Shown here piece after piece: positions 11,122 to 22,122 of a DNA stretch of 64,000 nt. The translations under genes and the position numbers were made by a program. The stretch covers positions 76,380,909-76,444,908 of the forward strand of contig OY970820.1 in assembly GCA_963853835.1 (NCBI GenBank), in the 5' to 3' direction. The stretch comes from Calendula officinalis (taxonomy: Eukaryota; Streptophyta; Magnoliopsida; Asterales; Asteraceae). The first letter of the stretch is position 1. Every line of letters starts with the position of its first letter. The notes beneath the pieces were generated by a model that saw nothing but the letters and a program-made list of their open reading frames with translations, was not told the origin of the DNA and made no database searches.

Positions 11122-11994
11122 CTAATGGTTTAGGTTTATACCCATAGTTTTGGCTTTTAAGTATTTTACTACTGATGGGCCAGTAGTATTTGGGTAATAT
11201 GAGTTTTTAGCATGATCAGTAGTAATATGGTAATTGTATCCGACAACATTGTAATTAGGGTTTTTACCAGTAGTAAACCTAGAATAGTTCCTACTGATGT
11301 TTGAAAAGTTCGGGTATCTTGAAAATTGATTTTGCTTTCCATTGTTTTTGAAATAATTACTCCTTTTTGGACTTCCATGCCTGATATTTTGCACAAATCT
11401 TTGTGCAGTTCTTCCAAATTTAGGGACTTCAACATGTGGATTTTTAATTTGTTTAACTTCTTCAGTTTGTTTTAATTTCAATTCTTTTAATTTTTCTTTG
11501 TTTTCTTTAAATTCCTTAAATTCTTTGCAGTTAAATGGATTGAAGTGACAATCCTTTACTAAGTGATTAACTTTGTTGCAAATTAAGCAGGTTAATTTTG
11601 TTGTCTTAGCACTTTCAGGCTTTCTTTGATCTTTTAACTGATTTAAATATTTTTGATTTCCCCTTCTTAAAATAGTTGGTATATTTTCTGAATTATATTT
11701 AGGGGATTCAATTTGACTTTATGTGGTATGAAAACTTGTATCAGTTGATTTAATTGTTTGTTCATCATCAGATGAATCATTACTTGTTTCAGTTTGACTT
11801 TCTAATATTAATTCATCTAAGATTCTTTCTGAGCTTGACTTAAGAGGAGGAATAAAATTAGTTGGAGGTGGGACTGCATGATATCCAACACCATGAACAA
11901 CTTTCTCAGTGGTTTGATTGCTGGTTAATTCATCAATTATTTTAGAACTTCTTTCAAAAAATTTAATAGTTAATTTATTTTGTTCTAATTCCAA
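11122..11994 (-). pseudogene. SIRE-type gag C-terminal region with second zinc knuckle
   Basis: Two ORF pieces (11122-11481, 11719-11994). The second holds HGVGYHAVPPPTNFIPP, a motif I associate with SIRE-type gag. Between them, near 11540-11590, the minus strand encodes CLICNKVNHLVKDC, a complete CX2CX4HX4C nucleic-acid-binding knuckle. The frames are not joined. Confidence 0.75.
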
Positions 11995-12005
11995 CTGACA
12001 TTCTT

Positions 12006-13043
12006 TTAATTTGGTTGAAGTTTTTTTAATTTTAACTCAGCATGTTCTTTAGCATATGTTGTTTGTAATAATTCATCTTTAATTTTTTGATCAGTTATTT
12101 TATAAATTTTAATTTGATTTTTTAAATCTGCAATACAACCATTAAATTCAATTCTTCTATTTCTGTTCAATGTCATCTCATTAAGAGTTTGTTTCTTTAG
12201 TTTTTCTAATTCTTTATATGCTTTAATGCACTCAGGAGTGCAAGATTTAGAATGTACCTCAGTAGTAGAATCAGTGAAGGCCATGAGAGCTTGATTTTGA
12301 GTATGTTCCTCTGCTTGAAAGCTCCAATCATAACCTTGACCCTCTTGAGATACCAAAGCAGTTGAATTTGAAGTGCTGTTCTTGTTATAATTTGGTCTTT
12401 GATTTTTGCTAGGAAATTCTCTAGCAAAGTGACCAAAATTATTGCAGTTGTAGCATTTGACTTTGGTTTTGTCAAATCCAGCACGTTCACCCTTGTTGAA
12501 ATTCAGATTCTGTCTTCCAATTCTTTGAAGGAATCTTTTAGTCTTTAAGCTCAGCATTGTCATCTGCCATTTGATGTCCATCTCTTCCAGATCATCAGGG
12601 TTGATTTGTTCCAGATCTTCACTAATCAATGCAGTGTGTACATGACTAGTAAAGAAGGATTCTCTAGCTATATCTTCAGATTCTATCTGCTTTCCAGATG
12701 CAACATCTTGACCTGTACCTGTACTTGACACAAAAGCATCATTGTTTGAAGGTAAATTAGGAGTTTTCTGACTTACCTCAACTTCAAACACTCGAAGTTC
12801 ATTGTAGAGTTCATCCAATTCCTTGTCTTCCAAAGCATCTCCTTGTCTATATATAACAGTATATATAGTCCATTCTTCACCGAGAGATCTGAGAAACTTT
12901 CTGTTGACATCATCATTATCTGGTTGAACTCCAACTTGATTGAGTTCACCAATGAGCTTGTTGAATCGATCAAAAACTTGTGACAAAGATACATTCTTTT
13001 GTCCTTTAAAGTTTTCGAATTCTTGTTTAAGCACAGATTTCAT
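12006..13043 (-). pseudogene. SIRE-type gag, main part with first zinc knuckle
   Basis: 345 codons covering the capsid-like helical region (LKQEFENFKGQ, FDRFNKLIGELNQVG, KFLRSLGEEWTIYTVIYRQG), then the knuckle CYNCNNFGHFAREF. There the fourth ligand Cys is Phe, so zinc binding should be impaired. The C-terminal third is Lys/Glu-rich and probably coiled coil. Confidence 0.85.
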
Positions 13044-13081
13044 GTTTCTTTTGGTACTTTTGGTACCAACAAATCTTTTCT

Positions 13082-13309
13082 CTAGTGCCTGCCATAACTT
13101 CTTAGCATCATCATATTCAACAAATAGATGTTGGTAGTCATCTTCAGTTCAATGCCTCTGTCCTTCCTTTCCTTATCACTTTTGACCATGTCTGCTTCAG
13201 TTGATGTGCTGGTGATTGGGATTGGAATGGTTTTGTTACCTTCAAGAATAACTTCCCACATGGAATAGTCAGTAATAAGCATGTATTGCTTAATTCTGTT
13301 CTTCCACAT
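13082..13309 (-). pseudogene. SIRE-type gag N-terminal segment
   Basis: MWKNRIKQYMLITDYSMWEV matches the start of Copia gag (a W..W pattern). It is displaced by a frameshift from the downstream gag ORF near 13080. The true start codon probably lies slightly upstream, towards 13400. Confidence 0.7.
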
Positions 13310-13444
13310 CCCAAAGTTGTTGTGAGTGAGAATTAGAATCTTGTTAGCCTGAGTGCTTTCATTGTTATCAGATATGATTAACGATTTTGTTTCGAAAGTA
13401 TGAAACTTTTTGATAGTTCTTAATTCGTAGATCCAGAACCTTAT

Positions 13445-13456
13445 GCTCTGATACCA
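13445..13456 (-). other. Primer-binding site of the SIRE-type element
   Basis: GCTCTGATACCA is the exact complement of TGGTATCAGAGC (initiator tRNA-Met). It sits two bases inside the 5' LTR start at 13459. Confidence 0.95.
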
Positions 13457-13458
13457 CT

Positions 13459-13947
13459 TGTCATGATCGAATAACTAAACAAGTTACTTAATCACATATC
13501 TACTCAACAATAGAAGTTATAGCGGATTAACACTATGCTGATTGAATAAGAACTATGTAAATTGTAAATCGAATAAGAATGAATAAGAACACAGTTTATC
13601 ACAAAAAACTTCAATGTATTAATGTTTATCGATCAATACTCGTATGTTTACAATTCATAAGGAACTATATGTAATAGTCCTTGAAGCCTAACACTTTAAC
13701 CTAGTTCTTCTAGGAAACGATTACAATTGAATTTACAAAAGATATACATTCTATAACTAATTCTACTAGAATCTCGGACACGATCTGCATCAGATTTGAT
13801 CATCAGTAGTAAACAGCATCGTCAGTAGTATCTTCAAGACCAGTAGTAATTTGCCTTTCTGCCCCATCAGTACTAACTTGTATATCATCATTAATTCTTC
13901 ATCAGTACTAACTACAACATCAGTAATAGAATGTTTATATCCTAACA
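13459..13947 (-). repeat. 5' LTR of the SIRE-type element
   Basis: 489 bp, TGTCATGATCG to CCTAACA, followed by the ACAAC duplication. It aligns over its full length with 2868-3359 with only scattered substitutions and a small indel, so insertion is relatively recent. I did not count differences exactly. Confidence 0.92.
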
Positions 13948-13952
13948 ACAAC

Positions 13953-15610
13953 AATTCTAGAATGAAGGTAGTACTTATTTTGAAATGTACGTAATAATAG
14001 AGAGGGCTACGAAATCAACCTAATTATATCTTTAATTACGTCATTGAGTGACATGGTACATTACTCAGATTATAATCTTCATTACATTTGTTATGTAACA
14101 TAATCGATCTCATTGTTAAACATAAGATTATGTTAATAGTTTACATTCCAATCATCTCTATTTTGAAACATATCGAATCCAAATCCCAAAAGGGTACGAT
14201 ATGCAAACATATTTTTGGTACCCATGTGTAAAATTAACATAACTGGCTTTTAACGACATGCACATCACGCAATCTTATTAAATACGCTTATCTAGATCAT
14301 GTATTGATTTTAATTTCCTTTTTAAATACTATAATCTATGGCATCTTAATCTCCTCGAACTTACCTTAAACTACTAACATCGAGGATATATAAATAATTA
14401 AACATACATATTGGGCTGTGGGCCATGTTTAGTTGTTTACCAAAGTGATCTACTTTTATAATTATTTTATGATTATGTACCAATGTACCATGATCCAATG
14501 GGCGACTACTCTCTAGTGGCAATTTAAAATTTCCCACTTGAAATTGTTATTTTATGTTGTAAATTGTTGTGCCCTAAGTGCCTAAGGGCATGGCTGGAGT
14601 ATTTATCAAAACGTGTTTATTTACTTAGAGTGAGGAATATGGTGGTGTGCCATCCTACGTGAGGACCCCCTGGCGACGTTGCAATCCACCACCATACCAT
14701 CCTCGAGTTGAGTGATGCATGACGAGCTCAATTATGGAAGTGGCGGGGGACAGAGGTAATAGGAGTGTTTGGGATTAAGTTAAGTGAAAAGGTATTTATG
14801 GATATAAATGTGAAATGTTAATAAGACACTGAGGTAGTAAAGTGACTTGAGTCACTCCGACTTGAGCCACTCCACCTAATCTTGTTATTAGCTTTTTGAG
14901 CAAGAGAAAAGTGTAAGTAAGGTTACATGACACATGTTAGGGAATGCTTATCAATGATATTCCTTAAAATGGTGTAATACTATGTGTAAAGGGTGATCAT
15001 TGTCCACTTGGCCAGCTAAGTGTCAAACCAACATTCTCTCTACTGATTAAACACATGACCAAACTGCGATCAAACCCTACGTTAGGGATGACCAAACCCT
15101 TCCCATTTGAAATCAACTCATTCCTCTTAGAAAAACGTGGCCCACACAGGGCGCCTAGGTGACTGAATCAGCCATAGAGACGCGCCGTGTGATCTTAGCA
15201 TAACGGAATGAGACGTACGTGTCTGGGAAGAGGACAGAGGGTAGTATGCAAAGGGGGACGCACCCTTTACTCCTAGTCTTAGTCGGGTATTATTAAAATA
15301 GTGTACGATTGTTGTAATAATTGTCTTTTAAAAATTAGTATAACAGCAAATAAATTAAAGAATTTATTTCTATTTTAATGTGAAAAAAATGCATTTTTTA
15401 TCTTTGTAGAAAAATAGATAATCACATAACTCGGTTTACCAAACTTCCTAAACTTGTATGGGTTGCTATGAATAAACAAGTATAGATTTTTTTTTAACGG
15501 CTTATAATTTATTCCTATTTGTTCATAACATGACTTGAACTTATAACATATAAGTCGTGAGTAATACATTACACCAATATTAATAGGCTATAAGCTTTGG
15601 GTAAAAAAAA
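13953..15610. other. Intergenic, no gene seen
   Basis: About 1.65 kb. The part at 14570-15300 is more G/C-rich than its surroundings (for example GACCCCCTGGCGACG near 14664), with GTGACTTGAGTCACT palindromic wording at 14841-14856. It looks like an old transposon, but I could not pair termini or find a target duplication. Confidence 0.35.
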
Positions 15611-15919
15611 TACTTCCTCCGATTTAAAATAAGTGAGACATTGTTTCTTTCATAGTTTTTTAAATAAAAGATTATTAAAATTGTTAAATTAGATTAATTG
15701 GATAATTAGTGAGAAACGAGTCTCACGCTTTGAATGGAGTGAGTTAATGATGTTTAATAATTAAAGTAAGAGTAAAAAGTTTATTTCACTATATTTAAGT
15801 AAATAGTTAATCGGTATATAATCATTATGTTTTTGATAAATAAAATAATTTATTAAAATTTATCACTTATTTTAAATTATCAAAAAAAAGGTATCATTTA
15901 TTTTGAATACAATTAGTAT
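15611..15919. mobile_element. Stowaway-like MITE, copy 1
   Basis: The left end TACTTCCTCCGATTTAAAATAA matches the Stowaway CTCCCTCCGT type. The right end GGTATCATTTATTTTGAATA is its imperfect complement. Internal wording (TAGATTAATTGGAT, TTAATGATGTTTAA) recurs in the copy at 57188-57508, so this is a family. It is non-coding. Confidence 0.7.
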
Positions 15920-15937
15920 AGATTTAGGAAATTAAAA

Positions 15938-17220
15938 GAGTAAATTACATGGATAGTCCCTGTGGTTTGACCTGAGAATTGGATTTGGTCTCTAAGTTCC
16001 AAATATTACGCTGATGGTCACTAAGTATTGAACTTCATATCGGTTTTAGTCCCTAAGCCTAACAACCGTTAAATTTGGATGTTCAGTCTGATCATGTGCA
16101 TTGCACATGAGGGTAAATATGACATTTTACACAAACACTCTTTCTTTTCTCTACCATCTCATCCCTCAAGAACCCTAGCTAATTCCCTTTCCTCTTCCTC
16201 AAGTTGCACTACCCTAAAACCCCTACTGAATTCAATTCCACAAAACTAATACAATTTGCTACATTACTCTCTGTTGCTTCTCTTCATCTCCTGTATTTGT
16301 GTCTTCACCATCCCATGTTAGTGTACTCCTGATACGGCGCCCAGAATCACCATCCAATGATGATTACTAATTTTTTAATCAAATTACTAATTCCTTGAAG
16401 CTGACAAGATAAGTTAACCATCTAACGGTTTTTAGTTTGTAAATCTCTCAAGGTTTTTGCTTTGTATTTATATGCGACTATTCCGACACCATGGCCAATA
16501 GTCTTGATTTTCCACCTATCTGACACAAGTTAATAAAACTTTGCATCTGTCATTTAGTTTCTAATTATTGTTTTTCTTTTTCGTACTTCGAATCGAGTTT
16601 TGAAGATATAAAATCTTGTTTTGAAATTTGGGGTAATCCGGCTTGTTAATGAAAAATTTAAACTTTGGATGATCTAAAGATGGAAATTAAACTGAATCGT
16701 AAGATTCGAAAAATCAATCGGTTGGTAAATTATAAACTAAATCGACCACCATCTCCGCCGGAAACCACCATCTCGTGCCATGACCCCTTTTCAAATTCAA
16801 GATCTCTTGATTTTTTTCATCATCCACCCCAAAACAATTCGAAACCACCATCGTGGCTCCACCATCCATCTCTGGCAGCCACCACCATAGCCATAAATCT
16901 GAATTTAAATTTCAAAACTTTCTGAAAAATGAGGAAGAAGAAATGGGGAAGAAATTGTTTGGTTTTGTTTGATTTTGTGTCTGCAGATTTGTGGGGAAGA
17001 AGTGAGTAATTGGGTTTTGTACAAGGAGTAGAATGACTAAATTGCCCTCACGTGCATAGCACATGATCAGATTTAACGGAGTATTTTAACGTCTGTTAGG
17101 CTTAGGGACCAAAACCGATACGAAGTCCGATACTTAGTGACCATCGATATAATTTCTAGAACTTATGGACCAAATCCAAAACTCAGGTCAAACCACAAAG
17201 ACTATCCGTGTAATTTACTC
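15938..17220. mobile_element. Foldback Mutator-like element with perfect 9-bp duplication
   Basis: Perfect 9-bp flanks AAATTAAAA at 15929-15937 and 17221-17229. Ends GAGTAAATTACA(T/C)GGATAG are inverted and the similarity continues about 180 bp inward (GTGGTTTGACCTGAG, GGTCCCTAAGCCTAACA). Long inverted repeats plus a 9-bp duplication are the Mutator hallmark. The interior (16120-17040) has no transposase; it has a CDS-like piece at 16665-16925 rich in Pro/His/Ser with no recognised domain, which could be a captured host fragment. Confidence 0.9.
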
Positions 17221-17545
17221 AAATTAAAAATAGTAACACGTTTGTATTTGAGCAAGTACATGTCCTATGTGGTGCCCATTGGGGCCAGGAATCGTAATTC
17301 ATATGTGGTACAGGTGGGGTGATCGTAATGGCTGCAATCGTGAGAAATGACCGGCGATAACCGGTTTCATATTCAAAGTATCGCCACATTTGGAAGGTAT
17401 ATAATGTTATCCTTTTAAGGTTCGTACTACTTCCTTAACAGGAAACTTTACAAATGCGTCCACCCACCAATTTCACAATTTATCTTCTAGTTTCGTTTTT
17501 GGTCAATTTTATATTATAGTTTGAATGTAATTTTTTTTGTGTGTT

Positions 17546-17845
17546 ATAAGACCTCTCCCAATAGTGACGCGTTACTAAATACATTCGTATTGACGGGTTA
17601 CTGACGAGGTCGTGCTAACAGAAACACATCATTAAACTTTTACTCACATAAAAAAAATATTAAAAATTAAAATACCCTTCCCTCCTCTCACACGCTGCCG
17701 ATAAGACTATGCAACTCGTCACCCGGGCGACGAGTTGCTACGGAAGAGAACTACCGAAGAGTTGGTGCTGCTGGCGTCTTCCCCCGCCGAGAAAATTCCG
17801 TGCCCCGCCGTGTTTTTGACGTGAGCAATGGGAGGCGCCTAATAT
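17546..17845. mobile_element. Possible MITE with 25-bp inverted ends
   Basis: ATAAGACCTCTCCCAATAGTG at the left and CAATGGGAGGCGCCTAATAT at the right are imperfect inverses around about 300 bp of non-coding DNA. The superfamily is uncertain; a TTA/TAA-type (Harbinger) target would fit. Confidence 0.4.
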
Positions 17846-17934
17846 GTTTTCAATAACATGTTAGTGTTTATTGTCACTAGTCTAACTGTAGGAGTTAATA
17901 CCAATTTTCATTAAATAAAATAAAGAGTAATTTC

Positions 17935-18660
17935 ACGGATAGTCCCTGTGGTTTGACCTGAGTTTTGGATTAGGTCCCTAAGTTTTCGAAATTACATCGA
18001 CGGTCATTAAGTATCGGACTTCGTATCTGTTTTGGTCCCTAAGCCTAACAGACGTCAGAATTTGCTGTTAAATTTTCTCAAATGACAATTTTACCCTTTA
18101 TACTTTAATAACAAAACTAAAAAATCTTGTTAATCTGATGATAACGTTGACGGAATACGTTCGCAATCGTCGGATCAATTTACCCTCACCCCAAACCCAA
18201 ATTCCATTGCATTTTCTCTTCTCTGTAACGATCATTGTACGTTTACATACAAGGGGGATCAAATTCTAAAATCCTGCATCAATAACTTCATATCTTTTTA
18301 CCCTCTCAAATCTTATCTAGCATCACCGAGCTCCGCCGCCATTTGAACAACCGCCGGTGACGCCGACAAGCTTTCTCTGGCGACTCTCACACGAAGAAGA
18401 CAAAACAGACTACTCGATGGATGAAGATGCCGCTGGTGGTGGTGATTGTTGTCCCGACGATGACGGTGTTGTAAGTCGATTTGTCAGATATGTTTTAAAA
18501 ACGATTTGTGCTCGATTTATGGCTTTGTATGTGTGCATGATTTTTGCAAGGATGAGGGATGGTTGTGAGGAGATAGTGATTGGTGATGAAGCTAATAGGC
18601 ATCAGTGATGAAGCTCGATTTACATCAATTTCATGGGTGTACTTTTCAGAAATTGGGAAA
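17935..18660. mobile_element. Truncated relative of the foldback Mutator-like element
   Basis: GAGTAATTTCACGGATAGTCC plus about 130 bp matches the left terminal repeat of 15938-17220, including GTATCGGACTTCGTATC and GGTCCCTAAGCCTAACA. No right terminal repeat is present before the retroelement junction near 18770. The internal ORF at 18357-18608 (83 codons, Asp-rich centre) has no recognised domain. Confidence 0.7.
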
Positions 18661-18768
18661 TTATTTTATGGTTACAAAGCCTCCTCCTCCCAAGATTCAT
18701 TTGAGATAGCTCTTCACCCATTTTTGATCAGTAAGTAAGCAGATCAACAATTATGAGTTAATTGTCCT

Positions 18769-18798
18769 GCTCTGATACCAACTGTTAGTCCCAAATAA
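18769..18798 (-). other. tRNA-Met primer site fused to truncated RNase H
   Basis: GCTCTGATACCA at 18769-18780 is a perfect Copia primer-binding site. It is followed by ACTGTTAGTCCC, the layout of an LTR start. Only about 15 bp later the sequence is already the RNase H coding region of the neighbouring Copia element, which stops abruptly after KDEL. An LTR end and a pol interior have been joined. Confidence 0.65.
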
Positions 18799-19737
18799 GT
18801 TCATCTTTCCCACCATACACTAAGAACATATCCTTTGTTCTCCTTAGGTACTTGAGAATCGTTTTCACCGCAGTCCAATGATCGTTGCTAGGGTTGTCCT
18901 GGAACCGGCTCACCATACTCAAAGCATATGAGACATCCGGACGAGTACATATCATGGCATACATGATCATTCCAATCGCCGAGGCGTAGGGGACTCGACT
19001 CATCTTTTCCAGTTCTTGCTCAGTACTGGGACATTGACTCTTAGACAATGTTATGCCATGGTTCATGGGTAGATACCCTTTCTTGGAATCAACCATACTA
19101 TAACGTTTTAGTATTTTATTCAAGTATGTACTCTGGCTCAATCCAATTAGACGTCTTTCACTATCTCTGTATATCTTTATACCGAGTATGTACACTGCAT
19201 CTCCTAGATCCTTCATTGCGAAACATTTTCCAACCAAGACTTGACATCTTGCAGCGTAGGAATATGATTTCCAATAAGGAGTATGTCATCCACATACAGT
19301 ACTCGAAAGACTAGAACGCTCCCACTAGCTTTGATGTAAACACAGGGCTCATCTTCACTCCTAGAGAAACCAAACTCCTTGTCTTTCTCATGGAAGCAAA
19401 GATTCCAGCTTCGAGAGGCTTGTTTCAATCCATAGATGGATTTCTCAAGCTTGCACACTCTATTAGGATATTTCTTATTGATAAAACCTTCTGGCTGTGC
19501 CATATAGACATCCTCAGTAAGTCTTCCATTAAGGAAGGCGGTTTTAACATCCATCTGCCAAATTTCATAATCATGAAACGCAGCTATGGCAAGCAATATT
19601 CTGATAGACTTTATCTTGGATACTGGTGAAAAGGTTTCATCATCATCAATCCCATGAGTTTGAGTATAACCTTTTGCAACTAACCTAGCCTTATAGGTGT
19701 GCACATTCCCATCCATGTCGATCTTCTTCTTGAAGAT
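18785..19737 (-). pseudogene. Copia pol: reverse transcriptase and truncated RNase H
   Basis: Two overlapping ORFs (19213-19716, 18785-19237). Motifs are YKARLVAKGYTQTHGIDDDE, WQMDVKTAFLNGRL, SIYGLKQASRSWN, catalytic YVDD at 19285-19296, GLSQSTYLNKILKRY and CTRPDVSYALSMVSRFQ. A frameshift separates them near 19230. RNase H ends after GGKDEL and lacks all its catalytic acidic residues. An in-frame stop at 19747-19749 separates this part from the upstream linker. Confidence 0.9.
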
Positions 19738-19746
19738 CCACTTGCA

Positions 19747-21228
19747 TCAAACGGTTTTAACACCAGGAGAGGTCTCAATTAAGTTCCATACTTGATTCTC
19801 ATACATGGACTGAATCTCACTCTCCATAGCCCTTTTCCATTTTTCGGCCTCAGGGCCTTCCATAGCTTCCTTATAACTCGATGGCTCATCGTCATCAACT
19901 GGTAAACTATTACAAGTTGATGCATCACCTTCAGCAATATGGTAATCATAATAATCACCATAATGCTCAAGAGGGCGGACAGTTCTAGAGGATCTACGTG
20001 GAACGGTAGGAGTTACATCATTTTCCTCAACAGGAGTCTCATCTCCTGGTTGAGTGCTAGTGTCAACTATAGGTTCCACTACATCTTCATTGGTTGACTC
20101 TTGACACTCTTCAAGATCAATTTTGCTCCCACTGTCTTCTTTGGATAATAGCTCTCTCTCGAGGAAGAATCCTCTTCGAGATACGAACACTTGGTTCTCT
20201 TTCGGATTATAAAACCGATATCCAAAAGACTGTCGTGGATAGTCAATGAAGTATCACTTCTCTGATTTGTTATCTAGCTTGTTGTGAGATTCATGTCTTA
20301 CATAAACTTCACAACCCCATATTTTCAAATGTTTGAGGGAGGGAGGATTCCCTGTCCACATTTCAGAGGGAGTTTTGGAAACCTTCTTAGTTGGTACAAG
20401 TTTTACGATATGTGCTGCACTTTCTAAGGCATATCCCCAGAAACTCACGGGAAGTGTCGATCGACTCATCATTGATCGTACCATGTCTAACAAGGTTCGA
20501 TTTCTCCTTTCCGACACTCCATTAAGTTGTGGAGTTCGTGGAGGAGAGAGTTGAGATACTATTCCACAACTCTTTAGATAGTCAATGAACTCTTGACTAA
20601 AATACTCTTCACCCCTGTCAGAGCGGAGCATCGTAATCTTCTTGCCAGTTGATTCTCTACTTCTTTCTGATATTCTTTGAACGTTTCAAAAGTATCAGAC
20701 TTATGTTTAATCAGATAAACATATCCGTATCTACTGAAATCATCAGTAAACGTGACGATCGTTCAACATGTCTAGTGTTAGACTTGAACAGTCCACACAC
20801 ATCAGTATGTATGAATCCAACAAGTCTTTGCCTCTTTCACATGACCCTGTGAATGGCGCCTTTGTCATCTTTCCAAGTAAACAAGACTCACACACATCAT
20901 TCGATTTAAGGTCAAATGATTCTATCACTCCATCCTTTTGGAGTTTAGCTATGCGTTTCTGGTATATATGACCTAAGCAACAATGCCATAGACACGACTT
21001 ATCCAATACACCTTTGGATGAATCAACATTTAATATTAGATTTCTATTGTTTACGCAACCATCAATTTCATATATACCAGCACAAGGAATAGCTTTAAAA
21101 TAAAACACGTCATTTTTATAAACCAATGTAGAACCATTGTCATTATCAAAAACGAAAATAAAAACTATCCTTAAATAATGCGTAAAATGAAATAATGTTG
21201 CGTGCCACAGATGGCGAAAAACAAACAT
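19747..21228 (-). pseudogene. Copia pol: integrase and linker
   Basis: Pieces at 20743-21228 (zinc-binding LWHCCLGHI and CESCLLGKM), about 20713-20760 (TDDFSRYGYVYL, first core Asp), 20254-20631 (LRSDRGEEYFS second Asp; NGVSERRNRT with Glu), and 19747-20190 (acidic linker, VPRRSSRTVRP). In-frame stops near 20252 and 19747 and frame changes near 20640-20740 break it. Confidence 0.88.
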
Positions 21229-21340
21229 CTAATAAAGTAATTGAATGACCAGTACTAAGCATGAGCTCACAATCTCCAATCTTGGTGACAGCAGTCGAGA
21301 CTCTGTTTCCCATGATTAGATTGAGCTCACCATGCTTCAA
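21146..21340 (-). pseudogene. Copia pol: protease-proximal fragment
   Basis: MGNRVSTAVTKIGD and LLDVCFSPSVARNIIS match the stretch after the protease in Copia polyproteins. The catalytic DSG itself would lie near 21380, where DTGC-like wording can be read in a different frame. Confidence 0.55.
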
Positions 21341-21397
21341 CTTCTTATATTCTTTAGTCCTTGCATATCAGTGCAAATGTGAGTATCACACCCTGTA

Positions 21398-22122
21398 TCA
21401 AGGACCCAAGAATTTAAACATAGAAGCACTGTGAAGGTCAATCATAATTGTACCTAAGATGCCATACTTTTGGACCATGTGATTCTTCACATCATGTAGG
21501 TACTTTGGGCAGTTTCTTTTCCAGTGAACCATTTCTTTGCAATGAAAAACACATTGAATCCTTTTTTTTGTTATTAGTGAATTTCTCTTTCTCTTGAGCT
21601 TTCGTTGGGTATGTCCCACTTAGCTTCCCCTTTTCCACTGGGTGAGAAGGTTCACTTGTCGTAGCACATTTGATTCAATATTTAAGGTAGGAGTAGAAAT
21701 AAAGTTATGAATGTCTAACATCTTTGCTTAAGCAATTATTAGTTCCTTGCATAACTCTATGAGTGTAATGTCTTTATTATTCTTATTGTAGTCTGATACG
21801 AATGAAGAATATGCCAGAGTTTCTGCTAATTTCTTAGACACATTTACACCCAAAGTTTCTGATATGTAGCCTCTCATCTTTTGATGAAGCTACATACAAA
21901 CTCTCATTTTCTCACTTTGCAAAAATGAGTCTTATGTTTTTCAACAGCATCTCGTGAATTAATCAGATAATCCACATAGTTAAAACTTTCAATACTGTTT
22001 CGAGATGAAACCTTATTGGGAGATGACTTTGGTGGACATGGCAGTGCGACTACAATCGGAAGTGGAGGTGGAGAAGGAAGTGGGACAGTGTTGTTATTGT
22101 TAATGTTGTTGTTGGAAACCAT
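21398..22122 (-). pseudogene. Copia gag remnants
   Basis: 21398-21619 includes a knuckle-like CVFHCKEMVHWKRNC (Cys, Cys, His, Cys). 21904-22122 starts MVSNNNINNNN, with a Pro-rich stretch and then FNYVDYLINSRDAVEKHK. The helical capsid region expected between start and knuckle is mostly missing: the distance is only about 500 bp, so gag carries an internal deletion as well as stops. Confidence 0.7.

Larger units (their letters stand above)
2868..13947 (-). mobile_element. SIRE-type Ty1/Copia retrotransposon with third ORF
   Basis: The 11,080-bp element has all boundary marks: 5-bp duplication ACAAC at 2863-2867 and 13948-13952, LTRs of 492 and 489 bp, tRNA-Met primer site next to the right LTR, and polypurine tract next to the left LTR. 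Minus-strand order is gag, protease, integrase, reverse transcriptase, RNase H, which is the Copia order. Two zinc knuckles, a VGY.AVPPP motif in gag and a long ORF after RNase H point to the SIRE/Maximus lineage. Gag and pol are split by stops and frameshifts, so this copy cannot be autonomous as it stands. Confidence 0.93.

Noticed and set aside
14570..15300. Possible DNA transposon of about 700 bp
   Set aside because: Composition differs from its surroundings, but I could not find inverted ends or a target duplication.
16665..16925. 86-codon ORF in the foldback Mutator-like element
   Set aside because: No domain and low complexity; kept only as a possible captured fragment, not as a gene.
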